A stretch of DNA of 6,383 nucleotides from an uncultured Lachnospiraceae bacterium (GTDB lineage: Bacteria; Bacillota; Clostridia; Lachnospirales; Lachnospiraceae), in NCBI GenBank assembly GCA_937950565.1, contig CALFCS010000061.1, positions 1-6,383 on the forward strand, written 5' to 3'. Position numbers and translations under genes: made by a program. The notes under the pieces are model-generated. The model worked only from the letters and a program-made list of their open reading frames with translations. It had not been told where the DNA came from and searched no databases. Positions 1 through 5,354 of the stretch are shown here, in pieces (the stretch's first letter is position 1; each line of letters starts with the position of its first letter).

Positions 1-79
1 GTGAAACAATCAATCCGATATATGACTGAATAGTAAATAAATATGTATTATGAATCAGGTTGTATAAAGCTGGTAACAT
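1..79 (-). CDS. Possible start of a small hydrophobic protein, cut by the window edge
   Basis: On the minus strand an ATG at 79-77 lies two bases after the TAG stop of the XRE regulator gene. It opens a frame that stays open to the window edge, about 26 codons, beginning MLPALYNLIHNTYLFTIQSY. The other two minus frames hit stops quickly. An AAGGAGG sequence inside the last codons of the regulator gene sits 10 bases upstream of this ATG, slightly long but usable spacing. The visible residues are rich in Leu, Ile, Tyr and Val, as in a membrane protein N-terminus. Small XRE regulators of this size are often followed by a membrane-protein gene, which fits. The visible part is too short to assign a family, and a chance open frame of this length is quite possible. 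Confidence 0.35.
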   Translation of the reverse strand, partial: MLPALYNLIHNTYLFTIQSYIGLIVS

Positions 80-81
80 AA

Positions 82-306
82 CTATTTTTCCTCCTTGAAA
101 TCAAATAACTCCTCTATGGAAACATCAAACACTTGAGCGATACTATATGCTAAAAGCATAGACGGATTATATCTGTTCCGTTCAAGCTGAATAATTGTTT
201 GTCTTGATACCCCCACAAGGTCAGCAAGTTCTTGCTGGCTCATTCTTTTAGTTGCTCTAAATACGTGAATTTTACTCTCAAACCTATATTTATCTTTAAC
301 AGCCAC
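82..306 (-). CDS. Small XRE/Cro-CI family HTH transcriptional regulator
   Basis: A 74-residue one-domain DNA-binding protein. Residues about 11-67 form an HTH_3 (XRE) fold. The helix-turn-helix is visible at about 24-43 (QQELADLVGVSRQTIIQLER), followed by the usual NPS motif (R-Y-N-P-S) and a closing 'VSIEELF' helix. There is no ligand or oligomerisation domain, so it is of the minimal Cro-like type (YozG-like length) that usually represses its own operon. The start is GTG at 306-304 with AAAGGTGG seven bases upstream; no ATG lies closer than the HTH itself. A candidate promoter is at 341-369. A hydrophobic reading frame begins two bases after its stop with a Shine-Dalgarno inside this gene, so it may be the first gene of an operon leaving the window. 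The target is unknown. The family call is firm; the physiological role is not known. Confidence 0.93.
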   Translation of the reverse strand: MAVKDKYRFESKIHVFRATKRMSQQELADLVGVSRQTIIQLERNRYNPSMLLAYSIAQVFDVSIEELFDFKEEK

Positions 307-340
307 TTGCTCACCACCTTTACCGAAATATTCTAATATG

Positions 341-369
341 ATTATTACATATTTCTTACTTTTTGTAAA
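341..369 (-). promoter_or_regulatory. Candidate promoter of the XRE regulator gene
   Basis: Read on the minus strand: TTTACA (-35, at 369-364), a 17-base spacer, then AATAAT (-10, at 346-341). Each box differs from the sigma-A consensus at one position. It sits about 35 bases upstream of the GTG start, in the AT-rich gap after the DUF2812 gene. AT-richness makes chance matches more likely here. No clear terminator for the preceding DUF2812 gene is visible in 307-400. Confidence 0.5.
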
Positions 370-400
370 ATATTTCTAATTTCAATCAGAAAGAAAACAT

Positions 401-1093
401 TTATCTCCACTTTTTCGCAGTCTTGTAAACTCCTACAAGCATAACTATGATAGCTGCAATCTGAATTGTAAGTGCAATCGGTTCCTCCACAGATTCCTTT
501 ATAATCAGCGCAATACTATTCAGAAGCAGGCCACAGGGAAGAATCATGGAAATATATCTATTCGTACCTTCTTCTTTAGCCTCTCCCTTTCTCTCCTTCA
601 GTTCAGCAATTCTTTCATTCGTCTTTGCTATCGCATTCATAATTACCAGCAGCATTGCACCAATTAAAAATGCAAAGATATATGCATAAGCAAATCCACT
701 TATCGCGCTAAATATTTCTATAAACAAAGCAATGATTTCAATAACTGCTGCTCCCTTAAACATACGGCGGATTTTAGAATAATGTTCAATACTAGAATCA
801 GTATCTGTATACAATTCAAATGCCCCTCCCGAAGCTTCCTTTCTAAGAATAACCCAGTACCCCCAGGTCTGCACAATCTCTATGCCCGTATCATTCATAA
901 AATCTCTATAATCCTCACTGACCGAAAATAATTTATTTCCAAAATCCACCTGATAAATATACTGCCCGGGATTACATTTCTCAAAACTATAAAACCCGGC
1001 TGCAAATCTCTTCAGCGCCCATCCCTGTCCTGCCATTTCATTCAGCCATATTGTCTCCGCATCCTTGTCAAAATATAATCTGAATTTAATCAT
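401..1093 (-). CDS. DUF2812 domain-containing membrane protein, partner of PadR regulator
   Basis: A 230-residue protein. Residues about 1-100 match the DUF2812 pattern: an opening K-F-R-L-Y-F, then the hallmark WLNEMAGQGWALK (16-28), the F-x-F/Y-x-Q-V-D stretch near 45-50, and GYWVILRKE (78-86). The C-terminal part holds four probable membrane helices at about 112-131, 134-153, 180-198 and 205-224, with a charged loop (K157-E175, rich in Lys/Glu) between helices 2 and 3. The function is unknown. DUF2812 proteins are commonly encoded next to PadR regulators and are presumed to be membrane components of the response that PadR controls. The ATG at 1093-1091 overlaps the last 8 bases of the PadR gene, and its GGAGG (1107-1103, spacing 9) lies within that gene, so translation is probably coupled and expression controlled by the PadR promoter. 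The start, length and frame look intact. Confidence 0.9.
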   Translation of the reverse strand: MIKFRLYFDKDAETIWLNEMAGQGWALKRFAAGFYSFEKCNPGQYIYQVDFGNKLFSVSEDYRDFMNDTGIEIVQTWGYWVILRKEASGGAFELYTDTDSSIEHYSKIRRMFKGAAVIEIIALFIEIFSAISGFAYAYIFAFLIGAMLLVIMNAIAKTNERIAELKERKGEAKEEGTNRYISMILPCGLLLNSIALIIKESVEEPIALTIQIAAIIVMLVGVYKTAKKWR

Positions 1094-1409
1094 TTCCCTC
1101 TTCCTCCATCAAACTCGCATTTCTCAATAATTCTTCCAGTCTCTTCCTCTCCGCTTTAAAAATTTCTTTTCCTAAATCTGTCAAAATATATTCTTTTTTC
1201 TTACGGGATTCTGTGTCTGCACGATAAATCCGTATCCACCTCTTCTTCTGCAATGTCTGAAGCGCGCCATACAGAGTGCCTGCTCCCAGAATCACCCGGC
1301 CTGCCGTCAGCTTCTCCACCTCCTGAATAATCCCGTATCCATGATTTGGCTTTCTCACGGCTAAAAGTATATAAAAAACCGCTTCTGTTAATGGAATTTC
1401 TCTTTCCAG
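1086..1409 (-). CDS. PadR-family transcriptional repressor, probable CTG start
   Basis: A PadR winged-helix regulator of 107 residues if started at the CTG at 1409-1407. The family's N-terminal helix (E-I-P-L-T-E-A-V-F-Y-I-L-L) lies upstream of the first conventional start, GTG at 1358-1356, which would begin in the middle of that helix. An in-frame TAA at 1427-1425 bounds the extension. AAAGGAGGGG (1425-1416) puts GGAGG exactly 8 bases before the CTG, and no ATG, GTG or TTG is in frame between them. The core is typical: HGYGIIQEVEKL (23-34), GAGTLYGALQTLQKKRWI (42-59, recognition helix), then the wing with K-K-K-E-Y-I-L-T-D-L-G. PadR proteins repress neighbouring membrane or efflux genes and are released by small ligands. 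Here the downstream overlapping gene is DUF2812. Two matching palindromes on the promoter suggest autoregulation. The ligand is unknown. Confidence 0.92.
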   Translation of the reverse strand: MEREIPLTEAVFYILLAVRKPNHGYGIIQEVEKLTAGRVILGAGTLYGALQTLQKKRWIRIYRADTESRKKKEYILTDLGKEIFKAERKRLEELLRNASLMEEEGND

Positions 1410-1415
1410 TGTAAT

Positions 1416-1425
1416 CCCCTCCTTT
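1416..1425 (-). promoter_or_regulatory. Ribosome binding site that decides the PadR CTG start
   Basis: The minus strand reads AAAGGAGGGG, a near-perfect anti-Shine-Dalgarno match. Its GGAGG core ends 8 bases before CTG (1409-1407). The next in-frame conventional start, GTG at 1358, is more than 50 bases away and has no such site. A plain ATG start is absent between the in-frame stop and the conserved PadR helix. Confidence 0.8.
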
Positions 1426-1437
1426 TATCGCGTTCCG

Positions 1438-1458
1438 ATATATCGTTATGCGATATAT
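1438..1458. promoter_or_regulatory. Probable PadR operator 1 (downstream of the transcription start)
   Basis: A perfect dyad ATATATC-N7-GATATAT. The extended arms GATATATCG (1437-1445) and CGATATATC (1451-1459) are exact reverse complements across five bases. Relative to the predicted promoter it covers roughly +3 to +24 of the transcript, so a bound repressor would block elongation or open-complex escape. It shares exact architecture with the dyad at 1469-1489. Assignment to PadR rests on position and on the usual autoregulation of this family. Confidence 0.7.
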
Positions 1459-1467
1459 CTTATTTAT

Positions 1468-1496
1468 AATATATCAGTTGCCGATATATATGTCAA
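1468..1496 (-). promoter_or_regulatory. Promoter of the PadR-DUF2812 operon
   Basis: On the minus strand: perfect TTGACA (-35, 1496-1491), a 17-base spacer, then TATATT (-10, 1473-1468). Transcription would start near 1461, giving a leader of about 50 bases to the CTG start. The -10 box and most of the spacer lie inside the palindrome at 1469-1489, and the second palindrome follows just downstream of the start. This is a classic arrangement for tight repression. Confidence 0.8.
1469..1489. promoter_or_regulatory. Probable PadR operator 2 (over the -10 box and spacer)
   Basis: A perfect dyad ATATATC-N7-GATATAT (arms 1469-1475 and 1483-1489), with the same arms and spacing as the dyad at 1438-1458 but a different central 7 bases. 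Centres are at 1479 and 1448, 31 bases apart, close to three helical turns, so two dimers would bind the same face of the DNA. It overlaps the -10 hexamer and the spacer of the PadR promoter. Confidence 0.7.
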
Positions 1497-1534
1497 GTAT
1501 TTGAACATAATAATTTTGGGGGCAAAAGATATCA

Positions 1535-1580
1535 TAAAAATAAGCTGCCGGGAAACCACAATCATGGCTTCCCGGCAGCT
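1535..1580 (-). terminator. Rho-independent terminator of the C39-like peptidase gene
   Basis: Arms AGCTGCCGGGAA (1543-1554) and TTCCCGGCAGCT (1569-1580) are perfect 12-bp complements, GC-rich. The stem can extend past one A-C mismatch with three more pairs, leaving a 6-base loop. On the minus strand the stem is followed by TTATTTTTA (1542-1534). It begins about 10 bases after the TAA at 1593-1591. On the plus strand there is no immediate T run, so it works mainly for minus transcripts. Confidence 0.88.
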
Positions 1581-1590
1581 CATTTCCGCT

Positions 1591-2532
1591 TTATTTTTTA
1601 GAATAAGTCCATACTGCCTTAATCTGACTAAATATCTCAGAATATACCCACTTTTTCTCGCTATTTTCCTTACTGAACGGATCATGCACCGTCACTTCTC
1701 CATTTTCATAAGCAGTCAGTACAATAAAATGTCCATTATCTGTAAAATCTCCCGGCCCCACACTGCATACAATTGGATGTCCTGTCATCAATTCTTTCGA
1801 TACAGTCTCTTCATCTGCAGCTATCTGATAACCTGTAATTCCCCAGTTCTTCGCGGATTCACTCATAAAACTCCAATAAGTATTATTATCCTCATCAAGA
1901 TAATCATTCTCTTCTCCATATGCCGCCAGCTTTGCAGGTGTGGCGGATGGATCATTTGCCATTCCGGAAATTATCATAGACATACAAGTCGGTCCGCAGC
2001 CACTGGTTGCCACACATCCATTCCCATAAGGCGCATACCCCCAGCGTTCATCCCACTGATACAATGCCGGGATTTCTCCGCTTTTCAGCTCCTCGATTTG
2101 CTCAGCAGGAGAAATGTCTTTCTTTTCTCCGTAATTTTCTACAAATGCCACCGTCTCCGGATTCTTGGAGAGCAATTCTATGATACTGTCCGGATAGTTT
2201 TCTTCCCTTGCCTGTTTCTCTACCCGTTTTACTCTTTCCTCCAATGTCTCGCCCTTCTCTGAAGCTTCCTTTGACTTTTTTGCTGATTTATTTTCATTTT
2301 GTGTATTAACAGTTTCCTGGGCCTTCTGCTCCTTCTTTCCCGAAACGCAGGAAACGATTACCAAAATGACTCCTAAGATTACCGCGCCGAGCATCATAAG
2401 CTGTCTTCGCACCTGCTGTTTCCGTCTGTTGTAGCGCTTTCTCCGGCGTCTCTCCCGGTCAAGATTCCTGACAGCATCCGCTCCCCCGGCAGAAGCCCTG
2501 TTTCGATTCTTTTGCATATCATTATTCATCAT
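1591..2532 (-). CDS. Membrane-anchored C39-like cysteine peptidase domain protein
   Basis: A 313-residue protein. Residues 1-43 are very basic (an Arg/Lys cluster at 26-43) and cytoplasmic. One hydrophobic segment at about 45-62 acts as signal anchor. Residues 65-110 are a charged, low-complexity Lys/Glu linker. Residues about 155-310 resemble the Peptidase_C39_2 (papain-like) fold: Q159 in YQWDERWG, the likely nucleophile C179 in TSGCGPTCM, H268 in DNGHFIVLTAY and D284 in VHDPFSK. The catalytic set is therefore complete and the domain should face outside. Unlike the C39 domains of bacteriocin ABC exporters it has no transporter part. Substrates of these stand-alone clostridial proteins are not known; cell-wall peptide or peptide cleavage is a guess. 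AGAGGAG (2546-2540) lies 7 bases before the ATG at 2532; the next codon is also ATG. A lipobox-like I-V-S-C ends the hydrophobic segment (C62). It is a single gene with its own terminator. Confidence 0.88.
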   Translation of the reverse strand: MMNNDMQKNRNRASAGGADAVRNLDRERRRRKRYNRRKQQVRRQLMMLGAVILGVILVIVSCVSGKKEQKAQETVNTQNENKSAKKSKEASEKGETLEERVKRVEKQAREENYPDSIIELLSKNPETVAFVENYGEKKDISPAEQIEELKSGEIPALYQWDERWGYAPYGNGCVATSGCGPTCMSMIISGMANDPSATPAKLAAYGEENDYLDEDNNTYWSFMSESAKNWGITGYQIAADEETVSKELMTGHPIVCSVGPGDFTDNGHFIVLTAYENGEVTVHDPFSKENSEKKWVYSEIFSQIKAVWTYSKK

Positions 2533-2557
2533 ATGTATTCTCCTCTGCTGGTATTTA

Positions 2558-2587
2558 ATTATACTATAACTTACTGGTATTACACAA
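2558..2587 (-). promoter_or_regulatory. Candidate promoter of the C39-like peptidase gene
   Basis: On the minus strand: TTGTGT (2587-2582), an 18-base spacer, and a consensus TATAAT (2563-2558). The start would fall near 2551, a few bases upstream of the AGAGGAG site at 2546-2540. The -10 is perfect and the -35 is weak (TTG kept). It lies in the 145-base gap shared with the divergent dehydrogenase gene. Confidence 0.5.
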
Positions 2588-2644
2588 CTGCATCATTCTT
2601 AAGATTTTCCTATGATTTCTCTGTTATTTCTTCAGGAAACATTA

Positions 2645-2650
2645 TATAAT
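2645..2650 (+). promoter_or_regulatory. Candidate -10 box for the 2-hydroxyacid dehydrogenase gene
   Basis: A consensus TATAAT 28 bases upstream of the ATG and 16 bases before AGGAGG. The -35 region at 16-18 base spacing (2621-2628) is poor, best match CTGTTA with 3 of 6 bases. The promoter may therefore be weak or need an activator. Confidence 0.4.
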
Positions 2651-2677
2651 AGGGAAAAATGTAGCAGGAGGCTTTAT

Positions 2678-3610
2678 ATGAAAATTGTATTTTTAGACGC
2701 AAAAACAATTGGCGATGATATGGATTTATCTAATTTCGAAAATCTGGGAGAGGTGATAAAATATCCATTCTCCACCCCTGAAGAAGCTGCATGGCGTACT
2801 GTCTGTGCAGATGTTGTTATTACAAATAAAGCGCCAATCAACCGGCATACAATAGGAAACGCCAACTCTCTGAAGCTCGTATGTGTGACCGCTACCGGCA
2901 CCAATAATCTTGACAAAAAATACTTGGAAGAACGTGGAATTGCCTGGAGAAATGTAGCCGGATATTCTACCGAATCTGTTGCACAGCATACCTTTGCCAT
3001 GCTCTTTTATCTGTTGGAAAAATTACGGTATTATGACGATTATGTAAAAGAAGACCGCTATACAAACGATATCATATTTACACATTTTGCAGAAGTATTT
3101 CATGAGCTGAGCGGACTCACCTGGGGAATCATCGGTCTTGGAAATATCGGAAGACGTGTAGCTTCTATCGCAGAAGCCTTTGGCACAAAAGTTATCTATA
3201 CCTCTGCTTCCGGACAACCTGCACAGCCCGGATATACACAGGTGGATGCAGATACACTTTACCGGAAATCCGATATCATATCCGTCCATGCTCCATTAAA
3301 TGAGTACACGGAAAATCTGATTAACAAAGAAGCTTTTCAGAAAATGAAAAAAAGCTGTATCTTCCTAAACCTGGGAAGAGGCCCCATTGTTGTAGAACAG
3401 GACCTCGCAGATGCGTTAAATCAAAACCTGATTGCCGCAGCAGGCCTGGATGTATTGTGTGAAGAACCTATGAGTCCCTCCAACCCGCTCCGCCATTTCA
3501 AAGACAGCCGGAGGCTTTTCATTACTCCTCATATTGCATGGGCAAGCATAGAAGCACGGACACGTCTTATGGATATCATCTATGGACAGATAAAAGATTT
3601 CTTCAGCTAA
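2678..3610 (+). CDS. D-isomer-specific 2-hydroxyacid dehydrogenase
   Basis: A 310-residue cytoplasmic oxidoreductase that interconverts a 2-keto acid and a D-2-hydroxyacid with NAD(P)H; the glycerate/hydroxypyruvate reductase-like group is closest by general appearance, but the substrate cannot be read. Domains: split N-terminal catalytic domain (1-about 100, with TATGTNNLD at 71-79 and AGYSTESVAQHTFAMLF at 94-110), a Rossmann NAD domain (about 101-285, GLGNIG at 153-158), then the return to the catalytic domain. The catalytic triad is present: R234 (NLGRGPIV), E263 (EEP) and H285 (TPHIAWAS). After the second Rossmann strand (KVIYTSASG, 171-179) the Asp that usually marks NAD preference is missing. 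ATG 2678 is chosen because AGGAGG (2666-2671) is 6 bases upstream; the frame extends further up to 2612, but without a site. The stop codon overlaps that of the convergent dipeptidase gene. Confidence 0.93.
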   Translation: MKIVFLDAKTIGDDMDLSNFENLGEVIKYPFSTPEEAAWRTVCADVVITNKAPINRHTIGNANSLKLVCVTATGTNNLDKKYLEERGIAWRNVAGYSTESVAQHTFAMLFYLLEKLRYYDDYVKEDRYTNDIIFTHFAEVFHELSGLTWGIIGLGNIGRRVASIAEAFGTKVIYTSASGQPAQPGYTQVDADTLYRKSDIISVHAPLNEYTENLINKEAFQKMKKSCIFLNLGRGPIVVEQDLADALNQNLIAAAGLDVLCEEPMSPSNPLRHFKDSRRLFITPHIAWASIEARTRLMDIIYGQIKDFFS

Positions 3611-3625
3611 GATATCTCTTTTATC
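3589..3625. repeat. Inverted repeat centred on two overlapping convergent stop codons
   Basis: GATAAAAGA (3589-3597) and TCTTTTATC (3617-3625) are perfect 9-bp complements separated by 19 bases. The centre of symmetry, 3607, falls in the overlap of the dehydrogenase TAA and the dipeptidase TAG. The stem is AT-rich with a long loop and no following T run on either strand, so it would be a poor intrinsic terminator. It may be a weak bidirectional 3' end structure or chance. Confidence 0.3.
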
Positions 3626-4572
3626 ACCCGCAGCGCATTCTGACTCCATATTTTATCTAACTGACTTTCCGGGACGCCCTTTTTCTTAAGTGCGTCCCAC
3701 AATTTTCCCATCTGGGACACATTCTGAATATCTTGATATTCCATACCGTCAAATCCATCAAAATCCGTTCCGATAGCCGGGAACCCGCTTCCACCCACAT
3801 CAATCATATGCAGCAGATGCGCGGTCATATTTTCCAGCCTTGATTCTTTCTCATTTTCCAAAAACATACCATAAAAGTTAAGCCCGGCAATTCCTCCCCT
3901 GTCCGCAAGGGCGCGCACCATTTCATCTGTAAGATTCCGTGGATGGCTGCACAGAGCCCTGCAGTTCGAATGAGACGCCACGACAGGTCCTTTTGCATAT
4001 TGCAGAATATCCCAAAAAGCTCCATCAGAGGCATGGGACACATCTACAATCATCCCCAGTTCTCCCATACGCTTTACAACCTCAATACCAAAGTGCTTAA
4101 GTCCCTTTCCCATCACAGACCGCTCCCGGCTGTTCGGATACCCAAGACAATTCTCATGATTCCACATCAGCGTCATAAGACGGATACCCTTCCGATACAA
4201 TTCCTCTAACCGTTCGAGCTTATGATTCAAGATTCCGCCCTCTTCTATAGTCAGTACAGCAGAAATCTTACCCTCCGCCTGATTCTTCACAATATCATCA
4301 TAGGAATATGCACGGGCTATATCTTTTGGAAAAAGCTGACACTGCTTTTCCATAAATGCAATCATTTCCTGCACATGCATATAGCATTTTTCATATCCAT
4401 CATTTTCCTTATATTCTCCCGCATCTGTAAAGCAGGCAAAAAACTGTGCGAGCGTTCCCGCTTCTCTCATGCCCGGAATATTGACTGCACAGCCATTCTC
4501 ATAAAGGTTTCCTTCTCCTTTCAAATCAAGAAGCTGCCACAAGGTATCACAATGCATATCGACCAGATTCAT
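3607..4572 (-). CDS. M19-family (renal/membrane dipeptidase-like) zinc dipeptidase
   Basis: A 321-residue TIM-barrel metallo-dipeptidase that hydrolyses dipeptides. Characterised bacterial members often accept dipeptides with a C-terminal D-residue. All metal ligands are visible: H7 and D9 (DMHCDT), E111 (IEEGG), H180 (VDVSHAS) and H201 (ASHSNCR), with the active-site D270 (GTDFDG) and R212 (PRNLTDE). The length is normal for the short bacterial form. There is no signal peptide or lipobox, so it is cytoplasmic, unlike the GPI-anchored mammalian enzyme. ATG 4572-4570 is preceded by AGGAGA (4586-4581) about 8 bases upstream. It is divergently arranged across 62 bases with the GATase-like hydrolase, and converges with the dehydrogenase with stops overlapping by 4 bases. 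Peptide scavenging is the likely role; the exact substrate is unknown. Confidence 0.94.
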   Translation of the reverse strand: MNLVDMHCDTLWQLLDLKGEGNLYENGCAVNIPGMREAGTLAQFFACFTDAGEYKENDGYEKCYMHVQEMIAFMEKQCQLFPKDIARAYSYDDIVKNQAEGKISAVLTIEEGGILNHKLERLEELYRKGIRLMTLMWNHENCLGYPNSRERSVMGKGLKHFGIEVVKRMGELGMIVDVSHASDGAFWDILQYAKGPVVASHSNCRALCSHPRNLTDEMVRALADRGGIAGLNFYGMFLENEKESRLENMTAHLLHMIDVGGSGFPAIGTDFDGFDGMEYQDIQNVSQMGKLWDALKKKGVPESQLDKIWSQNALRVIKEIS

Positions 4573-4587
4573 ATTTTCACTCTCCTG

Positions 4588-4616
4588 TTCATACTTTATC
4601 CTATCAATACTATATT
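4588..4616 (+). promoter_or_regulatory. Candidate promoter for the gamma-glutamyl hydrolase gene
   Basis: TTCATA (4588-4593), a 17-base spacer, then TATATT (4611-4616). The boxes match sigma-A consensus at 4 and 5 of 6 positions. Transcription would begin near 4623, right at the AAGGAGG site, giving a very short leader. That is unusual, so the call is tentative. A promoter for the divergent dipeptidase must sit in the same 62 bases or inside this gene, but I could not place it convincingly. Confidence 0.3.
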
Positions 4617-4634
4617 CCGAATAAGGAGGAACCT

Positions 4635-5354
4635 ATGTATCCAGTCATCGGTATTATCATCTGCGGTATCGAAAATAACCGTCAATTTGTATCCCAGCCT
4701 TATATCGAAGCAATCGAATCTGCAGGAGCTGCTCCCATTATTATCCCGCAGATTACAGATAGCTCTTTATTTTCTTATTATCTTTCTATCTGTCAGGGAT
4801 TCCTCTTTTGCGGCGGTGATGATATATGCCCGCTTCTCTTTGGAGAAGACTTAAAAACCAATCAGGGACATACAAATATTTCTACCGATTCCTTTCACCT
4901 GAACCTAATGAGAAAGATTCTTTCCGGCTCCTTTCCAATACTCGCCATATGCCGGGGAATGCAAATATTAAATGTCGCACTGGGCGGCAGCATCTGGCAG
5001 GATATCAGCCTTCGCCCCGGCTCCTGGCAGAACCACATGCAGATTTCATCGGAGCGGAGTGAACCCTCTCACAAAATCTCTTTCAAACAAGATAGTATGC
5101 TATGCAAAATATGTGGAAATCACTTAGAAACAAACAGTTTTCATCACCAATGTATTAAAACAGTCGGAAAACAACTTGAAATTGCCGGAACAACAGCAGA
5201 CGGAGTGATTGAAGCTCTGGAAGCTTCCTTTCACCCCTTTTGCATTGGCGTGCAGTGGCATCCGGAATGTATGTACCAGTCCAGCCGGGAAATGCGCAGT
5301 CTCTTCGCGGCATTCATCTCCTCTACAAGACATCCGAATCCAGAACAATTGTAA
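4635..5354 (+). CDS. Class I glutamine amidotransferase-like gamma-glutamyl hydrolase (peptidase C26)
   Basis: A 239-residue cytoplasmic enzyme of the C26/PuuD-like family, which cleaves gamma-glutamyl amide bonds (gamma-glutamyl-GABA in PuuD). The substrate of this member is not determined. Visible features: P-V-I-G-I start strand, Y23-A26 helix (YIEAIESAG), CGGDDICPLLFGE (59-71, the family's GGxD..P turn), nucleophile C106 in AICRGMQILNVALGG, NSFHHQ (167-172), and the His-Glu pair H209/E211 in GVQWHPE. The triad is complete and the length is close to PuuD (about 250). No synthetase domain is fused, so it is a stand-alone hydrolase. ATG 4635 has AAGGAGG (4623-4629) 5 bases upstream. There is no puu operon nearby, which argues against a specific putrescine role. 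The divergent M19 dipeptidase suggests joint breakdown of gamma-glutamyl peptides. The last 10 codons overlap the dtd gene on the other strand. Confidence 0.9.
   Translation: MYPVIGIIICGIENNRQFVSQPYIEAIESAGAAPIIIPQITDSSLFSYYLSICQGFLFCGGDDICPLLFGEDLKTNQGHTNISTDSFHLNLMRKILSGSFPILAICRGMQILNVALGGSIWQDISLRPGSWQNHMQISSERSEPSHKISFKQDSMLCKICGNHLETNSFHHQCIKTVGKQLEIAGTTADGVIEALEASFHPFCIGVQWHPECMYQSSREMRSLFAAFISSTRHPNPEQL

Noticed and set aside
18..24. Isolated GATATAT half-site resembling the PadR operator near the left edge
   Set aside because: The partner half ATATATC at the required 7-base spacing is absent, and the site lies in a possible coding frame.
1501..2262. Long plus-strand open frame of about 250 codons opposite the C39-like peptidase gene
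   Set aside because: It runs antisense to a well-supported gene, crosses the terminator hairpin, shows no family motif and has no ribosome binding site. Its composition (many Cys, His, Ile, Ser) is that of an antisense shadow.
2548..2581. Direct repeat CTGGTATT at 2548-2555 and 2574-2581 around the peptidase promoter
   Set aside because: Only 8 bases, not palindromic, and no neighbouring regulator to bind it. Expected by chance in AT-rich spacer DNA.
2612..2677. 22-residue N-terminal extension of the 2-hydroxyacid dehydrogenase
   Set aside because: The AGGAGG at 2666-2671 and the family's normal start at MKIVFLD place the start at 2678; the candidate -10 box lies inside the extension.
4222..4854. 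Plus-strand open frame of 210 codons across the dipeptidase start and hydrolase gene
   Set aside because: It overlaps two strongly supported genes in other frames or strands and has no recognisable domain.
831..5231. 12-mer GAAGCTTCCTTT found three times (831-842, 2261-2272, 5220-5231)
   Set aside because: Copies lie inside three unrelated genes on different strands, encode ordinary E-A-S residues, and share no longer flank. Composition bias and chance are adequate explanations.
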